A stretch of DNA of 64,000 bases from Pyrrhosoma nymphula. Its lineage: Eukaryota; Arthropoda; Insecta; Odonata; Coenagrionidae. Of this stretch, positions 47,560 to 57,937 are shown piece after piece (positions within the stretch are counted from its first letter, which is position 1; every line of letters starts with the position of its first letter). The translations under genes were made by a program, and so were the position numbers. The stretch covers positions 21,016,192 through 21,080,191 of the forward strand of contig OY754338.1 of assembly GCA_963573305.1 (NCBI GenBank), given 5' to 3'. A model generated the notes under the pieces. It did no database searches. It was not told the origin of the DNA and was given only the letters and a program-made list of their open reading frames with translations.

Positions 47560-48140
47560 AAGCGGGTCTCTTTTGATGAGCGAGCGAGGGAGCCTCTTGG
47601 CCGTGGTGAGGATTTTAATCCGATGTGGACCAGGGGGGAGGGTGGGGGAGGAAAGGGAGGAGAAAATTTCATCCCGAGGCCTCCTTCTGCGGAATCACAG
47701 CCACCCATGATCTCCTCCCGATCCCCCTCCCCTCTCATGAATAGATGGCGCGGAACAGGTGACCTGGGGGGGGGGGACGAAACGGGGGAGCTTATGCACT
47801 TAGCTGGCGAAGGAGAGACCCCTCTTCAGAGAGTTTTTTTTATCGCTCATTTTTCTCTTATTTTTATTTTTGGATCTCAGGATTTATGGAAAGGAGGGGG
47901 GAAGATACTGATGGTGGAGGAAGGGGAGGTAGGGAGGGGTAGGCGTACGTGCCAACGGTGATAGACAGCCAACACTAAGCTCACTCCCTTCTTCCCTCAT
48001 CCCATTTCCACCCCTCCCTCTACACTTCCGCTCTCTAAATATACATGTTTTCCCTCGGGGGCTAACTTGGTCGGCGGTTTAAGGGGGTGGGGGCGGGGGT
48101 TATCCGTGGGGGAAGCGGTGGCTGGAAGAGGTGGGATGAG
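47560..48140 (+). other. G-rich island with potential G-quadruplexes
   Basis: Dense G-tracts on the plus strand. 47633-47657 has four tracts separated by A, T and AGGAAA, and 48083-48113 has three G5 tracts with single-base loops plus a fourth. A G10 run lies near 47768. The open frames here follow from the strand bias. It might be a promoter-type island; no gene evidence is seen. Confidence 0.5.
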
Positions 48141-48144
48141 AACA

Positions 48145-49483
48145 ACTTGGGGACGGAAGGTGGGAATTAACGATGCTGAACAAAATATCGATGCATCAAA
48201 ATTCGTTATTTTATGTTAGCTCTCTTTCCTGTGTGTAGTAAAACACATCGATGCATTAATCCTTTCCTTTACTTTAGCGGGACAGTCACTCCGTTTTAAC
48301 CTCTATTGCGTCTTCAGTCCACTATTCAAGTATCACTCATGATGAGCCGCATTGCAACTCATCTTCGGTAAACTATAACCATGAATAGACAGAAATGGAC
48401 GATATTTTAATATTTAACCGTAAGAATGTGAAATTCTTATGCAAATAATATTTTCTAAAAACTATGATAATCAATTAAAAACAAATTTTTGACTTACTGA
48501 AACTTCTACAAACCATTCAGCATAATTTCAAGTGGAGATATCAATTTGAGAACCTATTTACGTGACAAATAAATAGGAATAGTGGTTCATGATCCCAACT
48601 GCTTTGAATTACAATATGTAACAAATTCAGGCAGCCGTTATCCACTACCTTGAGTGAAAAAGGAGCAAATCACTCTCATTTGTACAACAAGAATTTTACC
48701 TGAGTTGTTTTATCTGGAATGGTTTATAATATCTAGGATGATTTGTACAAAATTCCGAGCAGGCAGTTTTCACATTTTCAGAAAAAGGCAGAGGAATATA
48801 AAGGAGACATGGAATACATCGATGAATAAAATGTCGATAATTTTAAAGCGTCGATGCACAGTATCGCCCATTCCAAGAGTGAAACGAGGGGTTGGAAAGA
48901 AAGTAGCTTAGTGAATCCGTGGCAGAAGTAGGTGGTCCAGGAGGGTGGGAACGAGGGAAATGGAGCAGCCTCAAGTTATGCTCTCGAGGAAGAGGGGTGA
49001 GAAGTGGACGGTACAGCTGAGCAGTTGGCACGGATGCCGGCGGCCTAAAGCCTCGAGGCAAAAGGACGCCCATCAAGGGACTGGGTCAGCCCTGGGAATG
49101 GCATCGATGCGTAGGCGGCATTTTTTAAACTTCGATATAGCCATTTAGAAAATTGGAAAGAACCGGTATCTTTAATGCGAATCAACAATGTCGCTTTTCT
49201 TTACATTCGTCAATATTAGGTACAGCATGAATGACACAGTAGTGATAATGATTATTTCTTCATTAAAATAAGATAGGTACATTAAAGAAAAAATATACGT
49301 ACAATAGAATTATAATGTAAAGGATAAGGGTAAACCTTAAGATAAAAATTACTGCATAAGAGTTCCAACTCTTTTAAGCCTAATGAGTGGTAATGAGTAA
49401 CCGGGCATCATCAGTGACAGTTATCTTTCAAAACACGCAGTCGTCAAGTATCAATATTCACTGAATCTAACGTGTTTATAAAC
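48145..49483. other. Unique DNA with a GC-richer patch
   Basis: 48850-49110 is GC-richer with overlapping frames on both strands, not supported as coding. ATCGATGCAT-type words recur at 48190 and 48248. Otherwise AT-rich. Confidence 0.4.
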
Positions 49484-49539
49484 AACTAGAAACCATAGTA
49501 ATACAAAAATACTTGGTTGATTTCACAAATTTATTTTCA

Positions 49540-49574
49540 CTCAACCGGATTCAGCCTTAACAGGTCATCATCAG
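49540..49574 (-). ncRNA. Hammerhead core with mutated GAAA, left arm
   Basis: On the minus strand CUGAUGA (plus 49568-49574) is followed by UGACCUGUUAAGGCU, then GAAU instead of GAAA (plus 49549-49552), then CCGGUU. The change of the last A of GAAA removes a catalytic-core base, so this copy is expected to be inactive. Confidence 0.65.
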
Positions 49575-49603
49575 GAATGATGATGACCTGTTAAGACCTG
49601 ATG

Positions 49604-49643
49604 ACTCCTGATGATGACCTGTAAAGGTTGAAACCGGTTGAGT
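49604..49643 (+). ncRNA. Type I hammerhead ribozyme, right arm
   Basis: ACUC (49604-49607) pairs with GAGU (49640-49643) as stem I. CUGAUGA is at 49608-49614. Stem II is ACCU pairing with AGGU around a GUAA tetraloop of GNRA type (within 49615-49629). GAAA is at 49630-49633, and stem III is the palindrome ACCGGU. The predicted cut follows U49639 (GUU). All core elements are present. Activity is inferred, and a GUU site is usually slower than GUC. Confidence 0.8.
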
Positions 49644-49739
49644 GAAAATACATTTGTGGAATCAACCAAGTAGTTTTGTATTACTATGTCTAAATTCCAC
49701 CAAGGAAACTTGCCGGTCATCGATTTTAACTAGAAACCA

Positions 49740-50577
49740 AACTACATACAATTCCCTAACTTAAAAACATACCATACAAGTTATATCCGGAAAAATATTC
49801 TAACTGGATGTCTGATTCGAGAGACCAACGACATCATAAATGAGTACATATTCGCAGATGATTCAATAAGGTGATTGTAAATACCCTTTACTCTTACATA
49901 CCAGTTCCTATTAAAAATAACAGTGTTAACGACAAATGCATTCTAATATATTTCTTCTTGGTTGGCATATAAACATTTTTTAAGACTTGGATTGGGTTTT
50001 ATTTCAAACGTTTTTTAATTCCCATGGTTGTCAGTCTTGAGCTTAAAAATATGGGAATATTTCATGGTAGAAAGATAAAGAGAAACACTGCAATTTTAGC
50101 AACTTAGTTTAGTTCATTCCCTTAGTTCTAGCAAGAGTTAAAAATTCTATGAACCAAAAATGAACGCCACAGACCACCCAGACGTGGTTACGGAGTCTAT
50201 CATATCTAATTGAAGCGAAAAAGGGGTTTATATATATTTAATGAAATGACAGACAATAACATAGAGCAGACATGTTTGCCTCGGAGTAATTGAGTGAATA
50301 AAACATTTTATCTCTCTAGCATAAAAAATCGTGATATGAAAAAGTACAACAGTTTCAGAAATAATGTTCATATTTTTTAAATGTTGGTTTGTTCAATTAT
50401 TTACAAAGTACTTTTTACTTTTTATCCATTGAATGTTCGCAAGGTTCACAAAATGACGGTAAAAATGTCTCTTATAGAAATCCCAGCTCCTATAATATAG
50501 ACCCAAGGCATCAGTGGATCCCGTGGCCCAAGAGGAACTAAATGCGCTCCACAAGTGCTAATCCGTTAAATATTCAT
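49740..50577. other. AT-rich spacer
   Basis: Nothing recognised between the PLE palindrome and its partial copy. Confidence 0.45.
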
Positions 50578-50652
50578 GAGTGAAAATAAATTTGTGGAAT
50601 CAACCAAGTAGTTTTGTATTACTATGTCTAAATTCCACCAAGTAAACTTGCC
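50578..50652 (+). repeat. PLE terminal-repeat fragment starting at the ribozyme cut site
   Basis: 75 bases, from GAGTGAAAATAAATTTGTGG to CCAAGTAAACTTGCC, match 49640-49713 with only a couple of differences. The match begins exactly at the base after the predicted cleavage site of the hammerhead at 49604-49643; the bases before it are unrelated. The copy includes most of the one-arm tail extension. No target duplication was seen. Confidence 0.8.
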
Positions 50653-50654
50653 CC

Positions 50655-52584
50655 AGAGAAATAACAAGATAGGGTGACTAGAATGACTTTCCGGATTATC
50701 TTGACGTTCCACAAGTTCTGCACCTCCAAATTTCAAATGTCGGTCCCCGAAAATTGGCGTCCACATCTGGCAGAGTTTGCCAAATAATCTAAAGAACATT
50801 CATTCTAAGGATATTCAACTCAGGAAACTATCTCTTCTCTTATTGAATAATTTAAAAAATTTTAGATGTACCTTCTTCGTCATAAAATGAAGTCGTACAC
50901 GTATTTGACGTCATAAAATGACTTTTCATCGAATATCAGCTACACATGCATCAAAATAGGGTTTTGACAGATTCATGGAAAGAACTTAGTAATGAACTCA
51001 TTGCCATTTTTGGTATATCTATAGATTATTTTATTCCTCTCAGGTTCTGTGAACACGTATTTAGCAGAAGAAGACAGACTGTTCTATTGAAGAATTATTA
51101 CATGCATTCACTTAACTGTATCATATTGGATACGTATGTATACAAATTGTGTAAGTAACAATGGAAAAGTTTCAGAAAAAATAAATTCTATTGATAAACA
51201 ACTTATTTTAAAATAACTTATGGGTATATTATAAACGTTTAATGCATCTTATCATGACTGTTTGGTCCATATCAATGTTTTTAATTACAAGTAATCGATC
51301 ATATTTCGGATAAAATATGATTAGGATAAAATATGTAAATGACCTACCTTTGAAATACCATTTCAAGTAACAAAATATTAATATTTTTACGATAGACGAT
51401 CCTAATATGATTGTAACCAAGAAAGAGTGCATGTCACATCGTTCGACACAAAATCAAGAAACTAAGATTGTGTAGAAAGTTTAATCGAAGGAAGAAGGGG
51501 AACACAAAATGTATTGAAGAAATTATCATGTTGAAATTCACAAAACACGGAAAAGGCTTTTGCATTAGCAAATACCTAATTATCCGATACTATAACTATT
51601 ACGCCGCATATTAGCGATCAAGTACCAAATAGCTCAAACTTTAAACCATACGCTCATTACAGTTCTGTTGGAACACCAAGGACAATGTAGTGAAATGCGA
51701 GACATAATAGTAATACCTACTATTTTCAAGTGAGAAATACGTCAGGAATATGATCCAAGTTTATGATATGAGTTTTATTTATTTTCATTATCAGAAATTA
51801 GTTTTATGTCCAATTACACGAACCAAAGGTTGCGAATATTTCAAAATCAATTGGGTAAAAAAATGACACCCTTTCTTACATCGACAAGAATAGGCAACAA
51901 TGTACGTCCTGACCTTGGAGACCGGATGCGAAATCGGGTACGAAAGGTTCATGGACGAAGAGTTGAAAATTTGTGTAATTTCATAAGAAATGTTATTCAA
52001 CGAACACGCATGTTTTTTTGCTGACTAAATAAAGGACAACACAATAATGAACGAAAATGTAGCCCACAGATAAAAGGACCGTATTGGTGCGACATCTGGA
52101 GAGAGAGGCACGAAACAACAAAAGGAGAAAACGAAGTGGATGGGGAATGGTAATGGCCGAGATAAGGAAAAAAAGAGAATACCCACGACGGTCATCGAAA
52201 GAGATTTAATGGTTCCCTGTTTGTATTGGATCATAAAGCAAAACTCGAAAGAGTTCCATAGTATCATGTAAATAGATAAGAATAAGGCCATTCCGACTAA
52301 TTCATTTAAAACGGTTATATTAAGCAAATAAACCGCGCCACGGAATTTCTAATGAAGCAGAGAAGAAAGACAGCCGGGAAGCGATTCCAAGGATCAAAGG
52401 AGGAAATGTAAAAAAACTTCTGGATCCTCGTATGTGACTCTATTATTGATTTATTCAAAATATTTGACTGTTTGGTGATGAACATAAAGGTTTTTATTTC
52501 TCACTCCTGAGAAACAAGAAGTAAATAGGCACGAGAACCATACGTAAGCGAGCTGAAAAGTGTTCAGGAAACTTTGGTGAAGTT
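50655..52584. other. AT-rich unique DNA
   Basis: GGATAAAATATGATTAGGATAAAATATG near 51310 is a small direct repeat. The 72- and 100-codon frames between 51790 and 52330 are unrecognised. No gene is supported. Confidence 0.45.
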
Positions 52585-53023
52585 TGGAATAGTAAATGAT
52601 GAAAAGTACTCGAAAAAGTGCAAATACAATAATGTAAATTGCTATGCTGACTTTTGAATTATTTACAGTTTCCAATGATATGCTTTAATTTATGACCAAA
52701 CTTATGTTTTAACATAAAAACCACTATCCAGCGTTTCACGTTTTGAAGAGTAAATGATAAAAATTACTCGAAAAAGTGCAAATACAATTATGTAAATTTT
52801 TATGCTGACTTTTGAATTGTTTACGGTTTCCAATGATATTTTTTAATTTATGTTCAAACTTATGTTTTAACATAAAAACCACTATCCAGCGTTTCACGTT
52901 TTGAAGAATAAATGATAAAAATTACTCGAAAAAGTGCAAATACAATTATGTAAATTTTTATGCTGACTTTTGAATTGTTTACGGTTTCCAATGATATTTT
53001 TTAATTTATGTCCAGACATACGT
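52585..53023 (+). repeat. 158-bp tandem repeat, about 2.8 copies
   Basis: The word GTGCAAATACAAT occurs at 52618, 52776 and 52934, exactly 158 bases apart. Copies two and three are nearly identical, including CACTATCCAGCGTTTCACG; the first is more divergent. Each unit is AT-rich and non-coding. It ends where GTCCAGACATACG departs from the consensus. It may be a satellite seed or part of a larger element. Confidence 0.85.
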
Positions 53024-53242
53024 TTTATTTTAAACTTATGTTTAACTAACCTATATAGGAAACAAGACCATGATACATCGAAACCCTTCTTTGGAGTAAT
53101 CAGGAGCTTTAAGTCTAGATAATAATCTTACTTCATTATCGTTCGTCCCCGTAGGGTCGAGGAATGACTCCTTACTTTCTTCTCGCTTTTCTTCTTCTTT
53201 TAAAGTAGTTCCACCGTAAATATGACTAAAATGTCATTTTAT

Positions 53243-53757
53243 TCATATTTTGTCCACCTGTAGAAAATGTTGTCCTCTATCTGAGATGAACAAAAAAATA
53301 ATACCTTTCCACGCTATTTTAGTCTATAATTGAACTTGAAATTACATGGTGTTCAATGGGGGAATGAGAGAAACACGGGGAAAAATAGTATTTTTCCATA
53401 AAATATAAATGCCATTTTTGCGGAAAATTATTTATAAGAAGTAAATAATCCAGAGAAATAGAATAAAATTAAATTTAGGCATCTTACCACCTTATTTTTT
53501 TGTTATTAGGGAATTACTGCCGTAATTGTTGTCAAAATGCGGTAATTCGTAGGAAATGGCGCTGTAGTCGACTCCTATGGCTGGAAAAATTGCTCATTTA
53601 AAAAACATTCATGGAATAATCTGCAACATTTCTTCTTTACTTTTGGTTTTCTGTAGGTAACGCATTTCATCAGTGAAAGCAGGATTGTTTGGACAAAATA
53701 TAAAAAATGTGGAATTTAGTATTTGTTTTGACTCACACAGTCGCGGCAGAACCTCCT
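53243..53757 (+). repeat. Unclassified dispersed repeat, copy 2
   Basis: Partner of 38295-38845, same orientation. Shared landmarks include ATGGTGTTCAATGGGG, AATAGTATTTTTCCATA, GGTAACGCATTTCATC and TCACACAGTCGCGG. Both copies end shortly after this last block. It lies about 220 bases after the 158-bp tandem array. Confidence 0.6.
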
Positions 53758-53759
53758 TA

Positions 53760-54771
53760 AGAGCTTTCCTTCAATTCTGAGTGCAATCATTGATGGGAAA
53801 AGCATTGAGGGCTAGGCTACCGTCAGAACCCATATTTACTCGGCGCAAGACAATCGCTTCGGAGGCAGCAGAAGTGAGCGAGGAAATTCGATTAAACATT
53901 TAGACGCGCGAAAATAGAATTAGGCTAGTCAGCTGTGGCGGACGTCTCGATTAAGGGCGGCCGGCTTGAATAAGTAACCACCCGCAGGCGGCGAGATGGC
54001 TTTTGTGGGAGACGGGTTTCCTCGCGGTGGGCTGGAAGGAAGGCTGATGGGGAGAGAGTGCCGTGGATGTGGAGGGGGAGAGGTCGCTCTCTAAGAGTGT
54101 AAGAGATGAGAGTTGCGAAGAAATGGACGAGATCCAGGAGGATGGGAGAGGGAGCTTTGAAACAAGAGAACACTCCAAATGGTGGCTCCGCGCTGAGGAG
54201 AGTGAGGTGTAAGCGGAATGAGGAATTACGACGGGGATCCGACGAGATAATGGGCGGCAGTGCGTAGCGAAACATTGAGGGTGAAGGGAAGTCGGGGCAA
54301 GTTTCTGAGGTTCCGCGGCTTTCACGCACATAGGAGGTGAGCCAATATACAAATATGGCTGCTGAGAAAACTTGAACAATGAAGTTACGATATTGATTCT
54401 GGATACTCAAAACAGCATGGAGGAAGAGCGGATACAGAAGGAAGATAATAAATACAGCGATGCTTGTAACTCCGTATCTCAAGATTCATGTAAAATCAGG
54501 CTGAATGACGGGAAAGGTTACAGTACGTTCACAAGACCATTATCATTTAATCATCGCAAAACGAAGCTAATATCCGAAGCTCACGCGGTATTATGCATAA
54601 TTTTGAATACTGTTTAGAATAAATACCGTGGCATACATGGTGATATTAATTGCATAGCGTGGCAAATGATGGCCATGCTATGGGTTTTCGTTCCACTAAA
54701 TTTGAGAAAATTATAGGATAATATTAAACTCAAAGTAAAGTAAAACACTAATCATAAGATTTTTAATATAC
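53760..54771. other. GC-rich island without supported gene
   Basis: 53820-54340 is GC- and purine-rich on the plus strand. The minus strand therefore holds two long overlapping frames (185 and 142 codons), which is what pyrimidine bias produces by removing stop codons. The 185-codon frame starts with a hydrophobic segment but has no recognised domain. The rest is AT-rich. Confidence 0.4.
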
Positions 54772-55239
54772 TGTTATAAAGATACTTTCCCTTGGACTTC
54801 AACCTTGTCGTAGTGGAAGCGCATGCGTCCTCCGAAGACCCCTAGATCTGAACTGGCGGGAGCAATGCTCCGGGTAGGGTCACCCATGCCAGATTGGTCG
54901 AAGGTTAGGAGACAAACGAATGTTAGTCCGCGCAGCGTGTGTACCTTAGTGAGGTACCTTAGCTGCAAAAGGTATCTGACCCCAGTGGGGTGGCCACTGA
55001 AGTGATGGTGTCACGTAAAAAACACTATTGAGTAAGGCCATGGAACACTATCTCAATTAAATCAAAAACCTTGGAATTATGGACAGTTCACAAATAATAA
55101 TGAATCCTGGTAACTACGGGACTCGGCCCAGTGGGCCGTGTGTCGTGTCCGGCAGCGGTGGGAGCAAGGCCTCAGCGGCAGTCATCACACGAAATCATTG
55201 CTCAGAAAATACATCAGCAGAGGAAAAGAAGATAAAGAA

Positions 55240-55980
55240 GAGGAATGAAACAATCAGGAATGTTATGACTATACTGAGGGCGGGCAAGCTAGAAAATATA
55301 AAGCAAGATATATAGAGGGTGAGTGTAAACATCATGGGTCTGGGTGAAGTAAGATGGAAGGATGATTGGGACTAATAGAGCGATGGCTATAGAGTAATAT
55401 ATAGTGGAGGGAATGAAAGTCAGCGCGGGGTTGCATTCGTAATGAATAGGAAACTAAGTAGGAAAGTAGTGTATGCAGAACAGGTGAGTGATATGATAAT
55501 ACTCGTGGAACTACAGGCAGATCCAAGGAATTAAGTTATGATCCAGGTATATATGCCTACCTCTAATCATAAAGAGGATGAGGTAGATGGTGCATACGAT
55601 CAGCGAGAGGAAATAATTGGTAGGATACCTGGGAGTAAGCACCTGGTAGTAATGGGGGATTGGAACGCGGTGGTGGGTGAGGGCTGAGATGAGCGGGAGG
55701 TGGGCGAATACGGGCTAGGAAGGAGAAACGACCGCGGCGAGAAAGCTGTGAAGGTTTGCCGTAGAAATAACCTAGTGATTACAAATACATGGTCAGGACA
55801 TCATCCTCGACGTAGGTAAACTTGGAAGAAGCCGGGAGACACAGATAGGTTCCAAATAGATTATATAATGGTTCGTCACAGAAACAGGAATAGTGTTAAA
55901 AACTCGCATACTTATCCAGGAGCTGATGCAGACACAGACCACAACTTATTAGTCATGAAATGTCGGGTAAAACTGAAAAT
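55240..55980 (+). pseudogene. LINE apurinic-type endonuclease domain, decayed
   Basis: RAGKLENIKQDI and IMGLGEVRWKDDW open the domain. Then come GDWNAVVGEG (catalytic D and N of the EEP fold), TWKKPGDTDRFQIDYIMV and the C-terminal DADTDHNLLVMK with the catalytic D and H. The motifs are in several frames with internal stops. The domain would nick target DNA for priming. Confidence 0.8.
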
Positions 55981-56439
55981 GATAAGAATGGGAAGGAGGG
56001 TATGAAAGTGGAATGCGGAGGTATTAACTGGGGCAATGAAGAAGAAGTATCGAGAGAAGGTGGATGAGATAATGGGTGAGGATCATGGAGTTATATCAGT
56101 CGAAGATAAATGGAGAATTTAAAAAAATGGAATTTTAGAAGCGGCGAAAGCAACGTTAGTCGTTGTCAGTGCAACTAAAATTAGAAAACCGTGGATCACG
56201 AAGGAGATGATAATGGAGATGCAGGAGAGAAGAAAATGGAAGAACGTAAACTCAGAGCTAGGTAAGAGAAAATACCGAGAGTTAAATCACAGGCTTAGAA
56301 GAGAAACAAAGAAAGCAAGAGAGGCGTGGTGGAGAGAACAGATCGACTCGTTAGAGAAATACATAAAAAAGAGGGAAGATCAGATGCATTTTATAGGACA
56401 GTAAAGGAACTGACGGGTGGTAATAAGGGAAGGGAAATT

Positions 56440-57830
56440 ACAAGAGAACCGACAAGACGGGAAAGGTAATCGTAGAACCGAAAGAGATACAGGAGAGGTG
56501 GAAGGAGTATGTTGAAGAGCTGTATGGTAAAGAAATAAGGCCCAATATGTTAGATATAGAAAGGGAAGACAACGTCGACAGAGATGACATCGGACCAGGT
56601 ATCCTAGATAGCGAAATCGAAATAGTTCTAAGAGACATGAAAAGGAATAAGGCGGCGGGAATAGATGATATGATATGATGCAGAGTTTTAAAAGAGCATG
56701 GGGAAGAACGGAAGGGGAAAACTTTTTGCGCTTATTCGTAGGATTTATGAGGTGAGGAGTGGTGTGTGGCCGGAAGATTTCGCGAAGACTGTACTAATTC
56801 CTATACCGCAGAAGAGCAAGTCAAAAACGTGCGAAGACTATAGGACAATACGTTTAATATCCCACGCGGCCAAAGTAGTTCTGAGTATTATAAGCATAAG
56901 GCTATAGAAGAAAGCAAATGAATACCTGGGTGACGACCAGTTTGGGTTAAGGAGAGGGACGGGAACGCGAGACGCTATAGCAGTGATGAGGACGCTAGTA
57001 AAAAGAAACCTAGAGTATGGGCAGGATGTTTTTTCATGCTTCATCGATTTTGAGAAGGCGTTTGATCGGGTGGACTGGACGAAATAAATGGGAGTGCTGA
57101 AGAAATTAGGAGTCGATTGGAGGGACAGACATTGATTCGGAATTTGTATATGAACCAGACGGCGCAGGTTAGGTTAGCCGATGGAGTATAAGGATGGGTC
57201 ACAATAGGACGGGTAGTGCGGCAGGGATGCCCACTATCACCGATGTTTTTTTAACGTGTATACAGAAAAAACAGAAACGGAGGCATTGGGGGAGGAGGAG
57301 GAATAAAGGTAGGAGGTGAGCTGATAAAATCAGTGAGATTTGCAGATCATCAAGCATTGGTTAGTCAGCCTGCCAAGGGGTTACAGTCAATGGTGAATGC
57401 GTTAGAAGTGCAGTGCGTAAAGTATGGGACCACAAGAAAACTAAAGTGATGAGATTTTCTAGAAGTAAGAAGGCGGGGTTGAATATAATGGTCGTTGCGA
57501 AGGGAGGATGTGCGTAGACTTGAGGCGTTTGAGATGTGGGTTTGGAGAAGGATGGAGAAGGTTAGCTGGGTGGCGAGGAAGACGAACGAGGTGGTATTGG
57601 ATATGGTTGAAGAGGAGAGCTTGTGAGAAGCTTGTGGCAGAGGTGCGGAGAAGGCAAAAGAGATGGATGGATGAGGTTTTGAGAGGAGAGGGCATGTTGA
57701 AGAGAGTGATAGAGGGTAGAACACTGGGGAAGCGTGGAAGAGGAAGGAAGAGGATAAGAATTCTGGACGAAATAAGAGGAGGTAGAAGATATGAAGAATT
57801 AAAGAGGGATCTTATGGCGGGACATCCTTA
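56440..57830 (+). pseudogene. LINE reverse transcriptase and C-terminal region, catalytic FADD mutated
   Basis: In order: a DDIGPGILDSEIEIVLRDM-like finger region (about 56580), TVLIPIPQKSKSKTCEDYRT (about 56790), FGLRRGTGTRDA (about 56940), FIDFEKAFDRVDW with the first catalytic D (about 57045), RQGCPLSP (about 57222) and FADH at 57339-57350, where the conserved FADD has lost its second aspartate. The C-terminal part includes RRMEKVSWVARKTNEVV and ILDEIRGGRRYEELKRD. At least two stops and several frameshifts are present. Confidence 0.82.
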
Positions 57831-57937
57831 GGAGGGAAGGCGAGATAAAGTGTATGAAATTTGGAGGCAGAATGGGGACTGTCCATTAACCTACAAATCA
57901 GCTGGTAGAATACTTGAATGAAATGTTATAAAGATAC

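Larger units (their letters stand above)
49496..49727. mobile_element. 232-bp PLE-derived palindrome, 12-bp target duplication
   Basis: Flanked by the perfect 12-bp repeat AACTAGAAACCA at 49484-49495 and 49728-49739. The two arms are inverted copies of one terminal repeat: from GATGATGACCTGT outward through TTGAGTGAAAATA and GGAATCAACCAAG to GTATTACTA. The right arm continues 41 bases further (49687-49727). No coding sequence lies between them. This is the same asymmetric inverted design as the elements at 4003 and 16229. Being non-coding and ribozyme-bearing, it resembles retrozyme-like non-autonomous elements. Confidence 0.85.
54786..57923 (+). mobile_element. Complete but inactive RTE-type LINE with 14-bp target duplication
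   Basis: The perfect 14-bp repeat TGTTATAAAGATAC lies at 54772-54785 and 57924-57937, so the whole 3.1-kb insertion is present. The 5' untranslated region (about 54786-55078) has CGGGTAGGGTCACCCATGCC and a GGTACCTTAGCTGC block. A single long polyprotein follows: endonuclease (about 55240-55980), reverse transcriptase (about 56500-57400) and C-terminal part (to about 57830). The 3' end is short and has no long poly(A). The RT wording is that of RTE/BovB-like insect LINEs; I am less sure of the exact clade. Many stops and frameshifts make it dead. Confidence 0.85.

Noticed and set aside
53925..54482. 185-codon minus-strand open frame
   Set aside because: It lies on the pyrimidine strand of a purine-rich island with a second long frame overlapping it, and has no recognised domain.
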